Assembly (NCBI RefSeq): GCF_900111775.1
Contig: NZ_FOJJ01000005.1
Span: forward strand, 20,813 to 84,812
Reading direction: 5' to 3'
Length of the DNA stretch: 64,000 nt
From: Desulfuromonas acetexigens
GTDB lineage: Bacteria > Desulfobacterota > Desulfuromonadia > Desulfuromonadales > Trichloromonadaceae
This document shows, one piece after another, positions 55,195 through 63,547 of the stretch. Below the pieces are notes generated by a model. That model was not told where the DNA came from. It searched no databases and saw only the letters and a list, made by a program, of their open reading frames with translations. The position numbers were made by a program, and so were the translations under genes. Each line of letters starts with the position of its first letter. Position 1 is the stretch's first letter.

Positions 55195-56319
55195 ATGACG
55201 CCGAAAACAGAATTGACCCGGGTTCACCTGCTCCTCTTCTTTTTCGTCCTGGCCGCCGGCATTGCCGTGGGGCTCTCGCTCTTTTCCTCGGCCTCGACCT
55301 TTCTGGACCTGATCCGTACCGCTACCAGCGGGCTCTTCCTGCCGCTCTTGCTGTCGCTGATCGCCTCCTTTCTCCTTGGCCCCATCGTCGCGTTCATCGA
55401 GCGGGAGAACATCAGCCGCACCCTGAGCATCTTTCTTGTCTACCTGCTGGTCGCCATATTGCTGCTCCTTGCCGCCGGCTGGCTCAGCCCCCACTGGCAG
55501 GAGATGTGGATTTCCCTGCGCACCGACCTGCCCCGCTACACCGCCAAATTCATTACCTTGCTCCGGGACGCCCAGGAAAACCTGCAGAGCCGCTTTCCCT
55601 ATATCGAAAGTTACGACCTCACCGGCCGGGCCCGCACCCTGGCCGAACAGTTTGTCGCCCAGATTCTGGTCGGTACGCCGAAATCGGCCCTGCGCATCGG
55701 CAGCCTGCTGATTCTGGTGCCGATCTTCACCTTCTTCTTTTTGCGGGACGGCAATCTCATTCTGCGTACCTGCGTTTCCCTGAGTCCGAACCGCTATTTC
55801 GAGATGGTGCATGACCTCAGTTCGGTCATCAGCCGGCAGATGGCCGACTTTATCCGCGGGCGGTTGCTCGAAGCCTTCATTATCGGCCTGGTCGTCACCA
55901 TCGGCCTTTCCTTCACTGATATCCGCTACACGCCGATCCTCGGCATCTTCGCTGGCATCACCAATCTCATTCCCTATGTGGGGCCCCTTGTCGGCATGGT
56001 CCCCGGCATCCTCATCGCCCTGGTCGACCTCGGCATGGGCGGTCAGTTCTGGTGGATCGTCATTGTCTATTTTCTCATCGCCCAGATCATCGTCGACAAC
56101 TTCATCCTGATTCCGATTCTGATCTCCCGCTATTCCAACCTGCATCCCCTCTGGGTGCTGCTGGCCATCATCATGGGCGGCAAACTCTACGGCGTGCTTG
56201 GCATGATCATCGGTGTGCCGGTGGCGAGCATCATCAAGATCGCCCTGCTCGAAATCCGTCACTACCGCAATACCTTCGCCCTGCCCGACACCGCCCAGGA
56301 TCTGGATCGGCCGACCTGA
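55195..56319 (+). CDS. AI-2E-family (PerM-like) permease
   Basis: A 374-residue integral membrane protein of the AI-2E transporter family, about eight helices. Typical stretches: LLLFFFVLAAGIAVGLSLF, FLLGPIVAFIERENISR, FTFFFLRDG before a membrane segment, and the C-terminal re-entrant block YTPILGIFAGITNLIPYVGPLVGMVPGI (in parts) with IVDNFILIPILIS and HPLWVLLAIIMGGKLYGVLGMIIGVP. Members are diverse exporters; substrates are mostly unknown. Two bases after the cNMP-domain gene, so a cNMP-regulated transporter pair is plausible. Confidence 0.88.
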   Translation: MTPKTELTRVHLLLFFFVLAAGIAVGLSLFSSASTFLDLIRTATSGLFLPLLLSLIASFLLGPIVAFIERENISRTLSIFLVYLLVAILLLLAAGWLSPHWQEMWISLRTDLPRYTAKFITLLRDAQENLQSRFPYIESYDLTGRARTLAEQFVAQILVGTPKSALRIGSLLILVPIFTFFFLRDGNLILRTCVSLSPNRYFEMVHDLSSVISRQMADFIRGRLLEAFIIGLVVTIGLSFTDIRYTPILGIFAGITNLIPYVGPLVGMVPGILIALVDLGMGGQFWWIVIVYFLIAQIIVDNFILIPILISRYSNLHPLWVLLAIIMGGKLYGVLGMIIGVPVASIIKIALLEIRHYRNTFALPDTAQDLDRPT

Positions 56320-56335
56320 GCCGCCCTCGGGTGCC

Positions 56336-56365
56336 TTGACTTCAAGGGCGCCCTTATCCCATAAT
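56336..56365 (+). promoter_or_regulatory. Sigma-70 promoter with palindrome between -35 and -10
   Basis: TTGACT (56336-56341) and CATAAT (56360-56365), 18-base spacing, 31 bases upstream of the sensor-kinase ATG. The spacer holds a perfect 12-base palindrome AAGGGCGCCCTT (56344-56355), a likely operator. Confidence 0.6.
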
Positions 56366-56396
56366 TCCCGCACCCTTCTCTGACCCCCGAGGCGGA

Positions 56397-58391
56397 ATGA
56401 ACCGTTACCTCTTTAAATTCGTAAATAATCTGAGGTTACGGGGCAAGATTCTGGTCCTGGTCCTTCCTCTCGTGATCCTGCCGATCTTCCTCATCGGTAC
56501 GGTCATCGGCGTCATTGCCACCCAGCAGGCCTACCTCGGCATCACCCAGACCAGCAAGGATGACCTGGACCACATGGCCCTCTTCACCCTTGACCTGCTG
56601 GACTCTCACCATCAGCAATTTCAGGTTTACAAGCAGGACAAGCAGCGGGTCATCCGCGACGAACTCAAGACCCTGACCGACCTCGCCTACAGCCTGGTGG
56701 AAACCCAATACCAGCGTTTTCAAGAGGGGCGTCTGCCCCTGAGCGAAGCGCAGAATCTGGCCCGTCAGGCCCTGAAAAATGTCAGTTTCGGCGAAAGCGG
56801 CTACACCTATGTGTTGAACAGTACCGGCGACCTGCTGGTGCATGTGGCCCGCGAGGGGCAGAACATCCTCGACGAGAAGGACGAGGACGGCCGCTATTTT
56901 ATCCGCGCCCTCATTCAGAACGCCGTCAAATCCGACGGGCAACGGGTTCTCTACAGCATCTACCCCTGGCGTAACGAGGCCCTGGGGGATCGCCTGCCGC
57001 GCAAGAAGATCGTCGCCTACCGCCATTTCCGTGACTGGGACTGGATCATTGCCACCGGCGGCTACGTCGAGGAGACCTACGAAGACGAAGCCTTCGAAAA
57101 GCAGTCGATGGAGGATCTCAAGCTCAAGCTGCAAAGCAAGAAGGTGGGCAAGACCGGCTACATCTTCTGCATGGATAAAAACGGCGTCCTCACTGCCCAT
57201 CCCGAGGCGGAAGGGCAAGATGTCAGCGCCAGTCAGGATTCGGACGGCAACTTCTTCATCCGCGAGATGCTGGAAAAGAAAAACGGCTGGATTCGCTACC
57301 CCTGGCGCAATGTCGGCGATGCCCAGGCACGGATGAAAATCGTCCGCTATCGCTACTACCAGCCCTGGGACTGGATCGTGGCGGTCGGTTCTTACGAAGA
57401 TGAATTCTTTCACGAAGCCAACGTCATCAAATGGCGGATCATGGCGGTGATGCTCCTCATCCCCCTGATGGTCGGGAGCATGGCGGTGGTGCTACTGGTC
57501 ATCGCCTCGCGGGTCTTGACCGAGCCGATCCGGAACATGATCGAAGTCATCCGCGCGGTCAAGAGGGGGCGCCTTGACCAGCGTATGACCGTCGAATCGA
57601 CGGACGAACTCGGCGAACTGGCGCTGGCCTTCAACAAGATGATCAGCCTGCTCGGCCGCAACCGCGAGATGGAGGCCTCCCTCGCCCAGCAAGGGAAGAT
57701 GGCCTCCCTCGGCGTGCTCTCCTCGGGCGTCGCCCACGAAATCAACAATCCTCTCGGGGTCATTCTCGGCTATGCCAGCTACATGGAAGGGAAGATGGAC
57801 CCCGAGGAGCCCTACTACAAGTTCATCCACGAGATCAAACGGGAGAGCAAGCGCTGCAAGAAGATCGTCCAGGATCTCCTCAGCTATGCCCGCACCCCGA
57901 AACCCTCCCTGATCGAGACGGACATCAACGACCTGCTCCAGCAGATCGTCGATTTCGCCGCCAACCATACCGACATGCACCATGTCCAGGTCCGCAAGGA
58001 GTTCGCCGCCGACCTGCCGCCCATCTGGGTAGACGCCGATCAGTTGCGCCAGGTGGCGATCAACCTGATTCTCAACGCCGGCGCCGCCACCAGCGAAGGC
58101 GGGGAACTGACGGTCAGAACCGTCCGCAACGAGCCCTGGCTCGACATCGTCTTCGCCGACAACGGCGCCGGCATCGCCGAGGAAAACCAGGAAAAGATCT
58201 TCGAGCCCTTCTTCACCACCCGGGCGCGGGGCACCGGTCTCGGCCTGGCGATCACCAAACAAATCATCGAACAGCACCGGGGCAGAATCGTCCTGGAAAG
58301 CGCGGTGGGCCGGGGGACGACGATCACCGTGCGCCTGCCCCTATCACGAGAGGATGAGCTGGATGGTCCCGAAACGGATTTTGATCATTGA
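56397..58391 (+). CDS. Double-Cache sensor histidine kinase
   Basis: A 664-residue kinase. A first membrane helix (about 18-42) is followed by two tandem Cache modules (about 110-230 and 250-345): each shows the pattern SGYTYVLNSTGDLLVHV / TGYIFCMDKNGVLTAHP and a closing DWDWIIATGGYVEE / PWDWIVAVGSYEDE. A second helix (about 350-375), HAMP (ELGELALAFNKMISLLG) and a kinase with H447 in SGVAHEINNPLGVILGY, N box INLILNAGAA and G boxes FADNGAGI and TRARGTGLGLAI follow. Such Cache pairs bind small carboxylates in many bacteria. Its stop lies 29 bases inside the NtrC-type gene. Confidence 0.92.
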   Translation: MNRYLFKFVNNLRLRGKILVLVLPLVILPIFLIGTVIGVIATQQAYLGITQTSKDDLDHMALFTLDLLDSHHQQFQVYKQDKQRVIRDELKTLTDLAYSLVETQYQRFQEGRLPLSEAQNLARQALKNVSFGESGYTYVLNSTGDLLVHVAREGQNILDEKDEDGRYFIRALIQNAVKSDGQRVLYSIYPWRNEALGDRLPRKKIVAYRHFRDWDWIIATGGYVEETYEDEAFEKQSMEDLKLKLQSKKVGKTGYIFCMDKNGVLTAHPEAEGQDVSASQDSDGNFFIREMLEKKNGWIRYPWRNVGDAQARMKIVRYRYYQPWDWIVAVGSYEDEFFHEANVIKWRIMAVMLLIPLMVGSMAVVLLVIASRVLTEPIRNMIEVIRAVKRGRLDQRMTVESTDELGELALAFNKMISLLGRNREMEASLAQQGKMASLGVLSSGVAHEINNPLGVILGYASYMEGKMDPEEPYYKFIHEIKRESKRCKKIVQDLLSYARTPKPSLIETDINDLLQQIVDFAANHTDMHHVQVRKEFAADLPPIWVDADQLRQVAINLILNAGAATSEGGELTVRTVRNEPWLDIVFADNGAGIAEENQEKIFEPFFTTRARGTGLGLAITKQIIEQHRGRIVLESAVGRGTTITVRLPLSREDELDGPETDFDH

Positions 58392-59736
58392 CGACGAGGC
58401 CGGCCTCTGCCGGATGATGGAGGCGATTCTCGCCGACAGCGGCTATGCCGCCAAGGGCTATACCCGTTCCTTCGAAGCGGTGGAGGAATACCGCCACGGC
58501 GACTGGGATCTGGTGATTTCCGACATCAAGATGCCGGGGATGGACGGGATTGAGGTCTTGAGCCGGATCAAAGCCAAATCCCCCGACATCCCGGTGATCA
58601 TGATCACCGCCCACGCCACCGTCGACATGTCGATCCAGGCCCTGCGCAAGGGAGCCTACGACATGCTGACCAAACCCTTCGAACCGGAGGAACTGCTCTA
58701 CCGGGTCAAGAACGCCCTCAAGCACAATCAGCTGCTCACCGAAAACCGCGAACTGCGCGACGAACTGGCGGGAAAATTCCGCTTCGACAACATCATCGGC
58801 GACTCGCCGCAGCTCAAGGAGTTGCTGCACAAGGTCGAGAAGATCGCCATTCGCGACACCTCGGTGCTGATCACCGGCGAATCGGGGACCGGCAAGGAAC
58901 TCATCGCCCAGGCGGTGCACTACAATTCGCCGCGCAAGGGCAAACGCTTCGTCGCCATCAACTGCGGCGCCCTGCCCGAGAGCATTCTCGAAGGGGAACT
59001 CTTCGGCACCAAGAAAGGGGCCTTCACCGGCGCCACGGAAAACCGCCAGGGCCTGCTCGAAGCGGCGGACGGCGGCACCCTCTTTCTCGATGAGGTCGGC
59101 AATCTGCCGATGAACGTGCAGAAAACCCTGCTGCGCTTTTTGCAGGAGAAGGAATTCCTGCGCCTCGGCGACACCAAGCCGATCAAGGTCGATGTGCGCA
59201 TCATCTCCGCCACCAACTCGGACCTGCTCGCCGAAGTCAAGGCCGGAACCTTCCGCGAGGATCTCTACTACCGGCTGAACGTGGTCAATCTCCACCTTCC
59301 CCCCCTGCGCGAACGGCGCAAGGACATCCCGTTGCTTGCCGCCCATTTCATCAAGCTGCAGAACGAGAAGTTCGGCACCGAAATCCGCGGGCTCTCCCCC
59401 GAGGCCTTCCAGGCCGCCTGCGACTTCGGCTGGCCGGGGAACATCCGCCAGCTGCGCAACGTCATCGAGGCCTGCATGGCCATCGAAAGCGACGAATGGA
59501 TCAGCCTGCCGGTCCTCGCCCAGTTCATCGACATTGGCGCGCCGCCGGTGGCGGACGCGAATGAGGGGGACGGCTATTCCGCCGCCCTCGGCCGCTTCGA
59601 GACCAACTACCTCATCGGCCTGCTGCGGAAAAACGGCGGCAATATTGAATCGGCGGCGCGGGAAGCGGGGATGAACATGGCGACGATCTACCGCAAAATC
59701 AAAAAGTACGACATCAAAAAGGAAGACTATTCGTAA
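58363..59736 (+). CDS. NtrC-family sigma-54-dependent response regulator
   Basis: A 457-residue protein in three parts: receiver domain (D10-D11, phosphoacceptor D54 in [13 protein letters not shown]), AAA+ domain with Walker A GESGTGKE (about 172-179), the sigma-54-contacting loop GAFTGA (219-224) and [13 protein letters not shown], and a Fis-type helix-turn-helix at the end ([21 protein letters not shown]). It should activate sigma-54 promoters when phosphorylated by the overlapping Cache kinase. The ATG at 58363 has GAGAGG at the right distance; ATG 58354 has none. Likely targets are the promoter at 60025 and possibly those at 42450, 51264 and 51545. Confidence 0.93.
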   Translation: MVPKRILIIDDEAGLCRMMEAILADSGYAAKGYTRSFEAVEEYRHGDWDLVISDIKMPGMDGIEVLSRIKAKSPDIPVIMITAHATVDMSIQALRKGAYDMLTKPFEPEELLYRVKNALKHNQLLTENRELRDELAGKFRFDNIIGDSPQLKELLHKVEKIAIRDTSVLITGESGTGKELIAQAVHYNSPRKGKRFVAINCGALPESILEGELFGTKKGAFTGATENRQGLLEAADGGTLFLDEVGNLPMNVQKTLLRFLQEKEFLRLGDTKPIKVDVRIISATNSDLLAEVKAGTFREDLYYRLNVVNLHLPPLRERRKDIPLLAAHFIKLQNEKFGTEIRGLSPEAFQAACDFGWPGNIRQLRNVIEACMAIESDEWISLPVLAQFIDIGAPPVADANEGDGYSAALGRFETNYLIGLLRKNGGNIESAAREAGMNMATIYRKIKKYDIKKEDYS

Positions 59737-59782
59737 AAAACGTCTTGCACGATTGCAAAAACCGACATTTCCTCCCTGGCAC

Positions 59783-59931
59783 TTTCGCGAACCCGAAATA
59801 TCCTTTCTGGTATATTTTCTTATTTAAGTAAATATCTAGAATTATAACTTTTTCTAAAAAAGGTCAGGGTGATCGCTCGCCGGCGGCCCTTCCTCCTCCC
59901 ATTTATCTCTTCGCAGAAATGCGAAATATCC
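59783..59931 (+). promoter_or_regulatory. Pair of candidate NtrC-type enhancer sites
   Basis: Two related dyads: TTTCG-N6-CGAAA (59783-59798) and TTCGC-N6-GCGAA (59910-59925). Each is followed directly by the same sequence, so CGAAATATCC occurs at 59794-59803 and 59922-59931. They lie about 220-240 and 95-115 bases upstream of the -24/-12 element, the usual range for an activator of this class. Confidence 0.45.
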
Positions 59932-60024
59932 GCCTTTCGAAACCCCGCGCGCCACCTCCCGTTTTTCAATCCAACCAACCGTTTTTATTGAACAAGTCTT
60001 TTTATTTCCCTTATTCCCCCGGCT

Positions 60025-60040
60025 TGGTACGGTGGTTGCT
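60025..60040 (+). promoter_or_regulatory. Sigma-54 (-24/-12) promoter of the SatP-like gene
   Basis: TGGTACGGTGGTTGCT: exact GG-N10-GC spacing, one departure from TGGCAC-N5-TTGCT, 67 bases upstream of the ATG and directly downstream of the NtrC-type regulator gene. Confidence 0.7.
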
Positions 60041-60107
60041 CTAACTGGAGCGAGGCATTTTCCGTCTCCACGACCGCGATTCGTTCTTCGCATTCGGAAC
60101 TCACACC

Positions 60108-60938
60108 ATGGGCTGTCCATTTTACGGCAAAAACGAAGATCTCTGCGATGTCGGGTGCGGCTACATCTCCCCCCACGACGCCAAGATCATCAGCCAGTTC
60201 TGCTCGACCCAGCCCGAGGACTGCCCCCGTTACCAGTATCTGATGGAGCGCGAAACCGAACCGGCGACCCGGCCGGTGGCAGCAGCACCGACACCGCTGC
60301 CGGAGCCCGGGGAGACTTCCCCCGGCCGCACGCCAAAACCGGTTCCGCCGAAACCGTCCCGTCCCCTTCCGGCGCGCCCTTTCAGCACCCTCCCCCCCCT
60401 GGGACTGCTCTGCTTCGGCCTGACGACTCTCATCTTCAGTCTGTACCTGACCGCGCTCCTCCCCCTGCCCGAGTGGCTCTTCGATTTCGCCATTCTCGCC
60501 GGAGGGCTCGGGCAATTTACCGTCGGCGTTCTGGAATGGGTCAAGAAGCGCTATTTCAGCGGCGTCGCCCTCTCCGCCTACGGCTTTTTCTGGCTCTCCC
60601 TGCCCCTTTTGCTCCCAGCGACGGGGGCCACGCCGGTGCCGGCGCTCACCGCCTATCTCCTGCTCTGGTGCCTCTTCGGAGCCGTGCTGATGGTTGCCTC
60701 CCTGCAAATCAACCGCGCCCTGCCCTGGGTCTTCGGCACCAGTTCCCTGCTCCTCTTCCTGCTCGCCGCCGGCCACGCCACCGGCTACCGCCCTCTTGAA
60801 ATCGCGGCGTTGCTGACCGGATTTGCTTGCGCCGCGGCCGCGCTGCACAACTTGCGCGGCGCTCCCCGCCCCATGCCCCCGGAATCCCCCTCCCGGTCGT
60901 CTTTTAACACCCGCCCCGCCGACTTCCGCCGCCACTGA
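60108..60938 (+). CDS. SatP/YaaH-family acetate-type transporter with N-terminal Cys domain
   Basis: A 276-residue protein. Residues 1-45 form a small Cys-rich module (C3, C13, C17, C32, C39; pattern CPFYG...LCDVGCGY...FC...DCPRYQ), residues 48-93 a Pro-rich linker, and from residue 96 there is a six-helix membrane domain. It opens with PPLGLLCFGLTTL, close to the NPAPLGL signature of the SatP/AceTr family, and continues with FAILAGGLGQFTVGVLEW and SAYGFFWLSLPLLL, which parallel E. coli SatP (YaaH), a succinate-acetate/proton channel. The Cys module is not part of ordinary SatP. Preceded by a sigma-54 promoter and the Cache/NtrC pair. Confidence 0.72.
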   Translation: MGCPFYGKNEDLCDVGCGYISPHDAKIISQFCSTQPEDCPRYQYLMERETEPATRPVAAAPTPLPEPGETSPGRTPKPVPPKPSRPLPARPFSTLPPLGLLCFGLTTLIFSLYLTALLPLPEWLFDFAILAGGLGQFTVGVLEWVKKRYFSGVALSAYGFFWLSLPLLLPATGATPVPALTAYLLLWCLFGAVLMVASLQINRALPWVFGTSSLLLFLLAAGHATGYRPLEIAALLTGFACAAAALHNLRGAPRPMPPESPSRSSFNTRPADFRRH

Positions 60939-61167
60939 TTTCATGAAAGCTTGATGTTTTCTTTTCCAACCATCAACCGATCAGAGCCGAAACGGTGGGC
61001 TTGTAGGGTTGCGTAAAAACTCTCCGACTGGAGTAGTCTCAGGGCAAAATATTGAAAGTGACGCGGCACCTGCCTTGGCGCTATTTTTGGGCTTTTCGTT
61101 TCAACTTTCATCTGGTATAAAACCAATCTCGTCGTTTCTTGGCATTCATTAATTACTATTTGGGGGT
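60939..61167. other. Intergenic region at the start of the accessory segment
   Basis: 229 bases of lower GC without a convincing gene. A short minus-strand frame (60941-61126) has no ribosome site and no recognisable product. The boundary between core and accessory DNA probably lies here. Confidence 0.5.
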
Positions 61168-63153
61168 TTGCTTGGCGGGCTTAGCGAAAACAGCGCTTTT
61201 GATAATTACCGGTGTAATTTCACCGCCTATCGTTACAACCACCAAGGGCAACTGACACGGCTCACAAACGCGTTGGGCCAAAACACCCTGCTTTCCTATG
61301 GGGGCGCCAACTGCACCAACTGCTCCGGCATCGACCAGTTGACCTCACTTATCGATGCCAAGAACCAGCAGACACACTTCACCTATGATCCCATTGGCCG
61401 TTTGGTCGGCGAAACCGACCCCCTGAATCAGACCACAGCTTTTCACTACGGAGCATTTCCCTCCCCCGACGCTATTTCAACTCCCGATGGCATCACAATC
61501 GGCTACACGTATGACGCGTTGCGTCGCTTGATCCAAAAAAGCGTACCAAATCTCGGTGAGACCACCTTCGCTTATGACAGTCGCGGCAATGTTATTGCCG
61601 CAGCCAATCCCTCGGTTTCCTATGCCCTCACATACGATGGAGCCAACCGTATCGTCTCTGTCAACGACAGCCGCGGTTATGTCATTAACTACCAATATGA
61701 CCAAGCCGGCAATCGAACCAGTACTGTTTTTCAGCCCGGGACCCCCGACGAGCGCAACATCGTCGTTGATTATGACGACAATCGACGACCTGTTACTCTT
61801 TCTTCTTCGGCCGGCACCTTCGAGTTCGCCTACGACCTGCTCGATCGACGCACCACGCTGGTTTATCCTAACGGCGTTGCCACGGCCTACGGTTATCATC
61901 CCAAAGGGGGCCTGCTAACGAATATCGACACCCCACAGGTTGATCTCACCATCGACTACCTCGAACACGACAAGGTCGGCAACCGCAAGCAGAGAAGCGA
62001 AAACGGCGTGACCACCAGCTACAGCTACGACGAAACCTATCGCCTCACTTCCGCCGTCACCGGCGCGTCGGCCGAGAACTTCACCTACGACGCCGTCGGC
62101 AACCGCGAGAGCGGCCCCACGATCAAGGATACCGCCGACGTCGCCTACGAGCACGACGCCGGGAACCGAATGCTCAAAGGGCGCAAGTTTGACTACGCCT
62201 ACGACGTTCGCGGCAATCAACGCTACCGCTACCTCTCGGCGGATCGGAGCAAATTCTGGGAATACACCTGGGACGGCGAAAATCGTCTGCGTCAGGCCGC
62301 GCTGACCCTCGGCGGCCAGGTGGTGCGCACTCTCAACTTCAAGTACGATCCCTTTGGTCGCCGCATTGAGAAACAGGTGAGCGACACCGCAAGCACCGTC
62401 ACCACCAGTTACGTCTACGACGGCGAGGACATCGTCTTCACCACCGTCAACGACGGCACCGCCACCACGACCAGCCACTATGTCCACGGCCCCGGCATCG
62501 ACGAACCCCTGGCCCAGATCACCAATGGAACCAGCACCTACTACCACGCTGACGCCCTCGGCAGCATCGTCGCCCTGACCGACGCCTCCAAGAACGTCGT
62601 CCAGCGTTACAGCTACGACGCCTTCGGCATGGTCACGGCGCAAAACCCCGAGTTCGCCAACGCCTATACCTTTACCGGGCGGGAGTGGGATCGGGAACTG
62701 GGTCTGTATTATTACCGGGCACGGTATTATGACCCTATGGAGGGGCGGTTTATATCAAGGGATCCGATTGGGTTTGCCGGGGGGGATGTTAACCTCTACG
62801 CATACACTGGAAATGACCCCGCGAATAGATTAGACCCTTATGGTGAAAGTTCTCTGACACCATTTGAGAAAGCCCTGCGGGCTCTTGCTAAGGCCCTTGG
62901 GTACGCCGAAAAAGCAGATACTGCTCTGGATACTGCGGAATTAGTAGGTGACTCTCTCGCAATGACTTGTGCTGAAACGCCTGAAGAAAGACGGCAAAGA
63001 CAAAGAGATATGGTCGTAGACTTGATAAATATTGGTGTTGCTACGCCACCATTTGTGGATGCTGTAGATAAAAATAAAAGAAATGCCGTTGATATTATTG
63101 TTGATCGGATGAACGAGACCGATGCGGTTTATAAAGAGCTATTCCCTGAATAA
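61168..63153 (+). CDS. RHS/YD-repeat protein, apparently 5'-truncated, with variable C-terminal tail
   Basis: From the TTG at 61168 (in-frame stop at 61150-61152) there are 661 codons. The first residues already lie in YD repeats (AYRYNHQGQLTRLTNALGQN, YDPIGRLVGETDPLNQT, YDALRRLIQ), about a dozen in all. The RHS core follows: YYYRARYYDPMEGRFISRDP and INLYAYTGNDPANRLDPYGE-like NLYAYTGNDPANRLDPYGE near residues 515-555. The last 105 residues are a unique tail (FEKALRALAKALGYAEKADT ... VYKELFPE), the place where polymorphic toxin domains sit; no known toxin motif is recognised. Full RHS proteins are much longer and exported; no N-terminal signal or start with a good ribosome site exists, so this is likely an incomplete or displaced RHS module. 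Confidence 0.8.
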   Translation: MLGGLSENSAFDNYRCNFTAYRYNHQGQLTRLTNALGQNTLLSYGGANCTNCSGIDQLTSLIDAKNQQTHFTYDPIGRLVGETDPLNQTTAFHYGAFPSPDAISTPDGITIGYTYDALRRLIQKSVPNLGETTFAYDSRGNVIAAANPSVSYALTYDGANRIVSVNDSRGYVINYQYDQAGNRTSTVFQPGTPDERNIVVDYDDNRRPVTLSSSAGTFEFAYDLLDRRTTLVYPNGVATAYGYHPKGGLLTNIDTPQVDLTIDYLEHDKVGNRKQRSENGVTTSYSYDETYRLTSAVTGASAENFTYDAVGNRESGPTIKDTADVAYEHDAGNRMLKGRKFDYAYDVRGNQRYRYLSADRSKFWEYTWDGENRLRQAALTLGGQVVRTLNFKYDPFGRRIEKQVSDTASTVTTSYVYDGEDIVFTTVNDGTATTTSHYVHGPGIDEPLAQITNGTSTYYHADALGSIVALTDASKNVVQRYSYDAFGMVTAQNPEFANAYTFTGREWDRELGLYYYRARYYDPMEGRFISRDPIGFAGGDVNLYAYTGNDPANRLDPYGESSLTPFEKALRALAKALGYAEKADTALDTAELVGDSLAMTCAETPEERRQRQRDMVVDLINIGVATPPFVDAVDKNKRNAVDIIVDRMNETDAVYKELFPE

Positions 63154-63175
63154 GAGATATTCTGTAAAGACTTAT

Positions 63176-63544
63176 ATGATAAACAAAATAGCCTTACTCA
63201 ATAATGAATATCCGAAAATAATTATCGAGTCATCTGTCGTTGTTTTTGTCGCATTACTTCTCGGTGGAAGAGACTTATTGATAGCTTTTTTGATTTCAAC
63301 TTTATTGTATTTGCATGCTAGGTCATCTAAAATGTCCTATGTAATGGTAGGGGTTTTTTCAGTTGTTTTGTTTTTTTTCATGCTGTTTTATTTGAATATA
63401 ACGGATGGTCTCGAAGATTTTTTGCTTTTTAGGCTTGATGAAATAATTAAAAACAAAAAAATATTAACAATTTATGTTTCACTGTTTCTTTTTATTCAGT
63501 CATTTTTTGGATATTTAATACACAGAATAAGGAATAGTGATTAG
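63176..63544 (+). CDS. AT-rich small membrane protein, candidate RHS immunity protein
   Basis: A 122-residue protein from the ATG at 63176 (an ATG at 63122, inside the RHS 3' end, would add 18 residues). About four membrane helices: IIIESSVVVFVALLLGG, LLIAFLISTLLYLH, MVGVFSVVLFFFMLFYLN and LTIYVSLFLFIQSFFGYLI. It is far more AT-rich than the rest of the window and directly follows an RHS tail, the usual place of an immunity gene. No family recognised. Confidence 0.6.
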   Translation: MINKIALLNNEYPKIIIESSVVVFVALLLGGRDLLIAFLISTLLYLHARSSKMSYVMVGVFSVVLFFFMLFYLNITDGLEDFLLFRLDEIIKNKKILTIYVSLFLFIQSFFGYLIHRIRNSD

Positions 63545-63547
63545 TTT

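Larger units (their letters stand above)
59737..60107. other. 371-base AT-rich control region upstream of the SatP-like gene
   Basis: No gene seen. It holds the paired candidate activator sites (59783-59803 and 59910-59931) and the sigma-54 promoter at 60025-60040. Base composition is clearly more AT-rich than the flanking genes. Confidence 0.7.

Noticed and set aside
59777..59791. TGGCACTTTCGCGA as a sigma-54 promoter
   Set aside because: No TTGC at the -12 position and no gene within a suitable distance; it overlaps one of the candidate dyad sites.
60941..61126. 61-codon minus-strand frame upstream of the RHS gene
   Set aside because: No ribosome site, no recognisable domain and unusual residue make-up; more likely non-coding.
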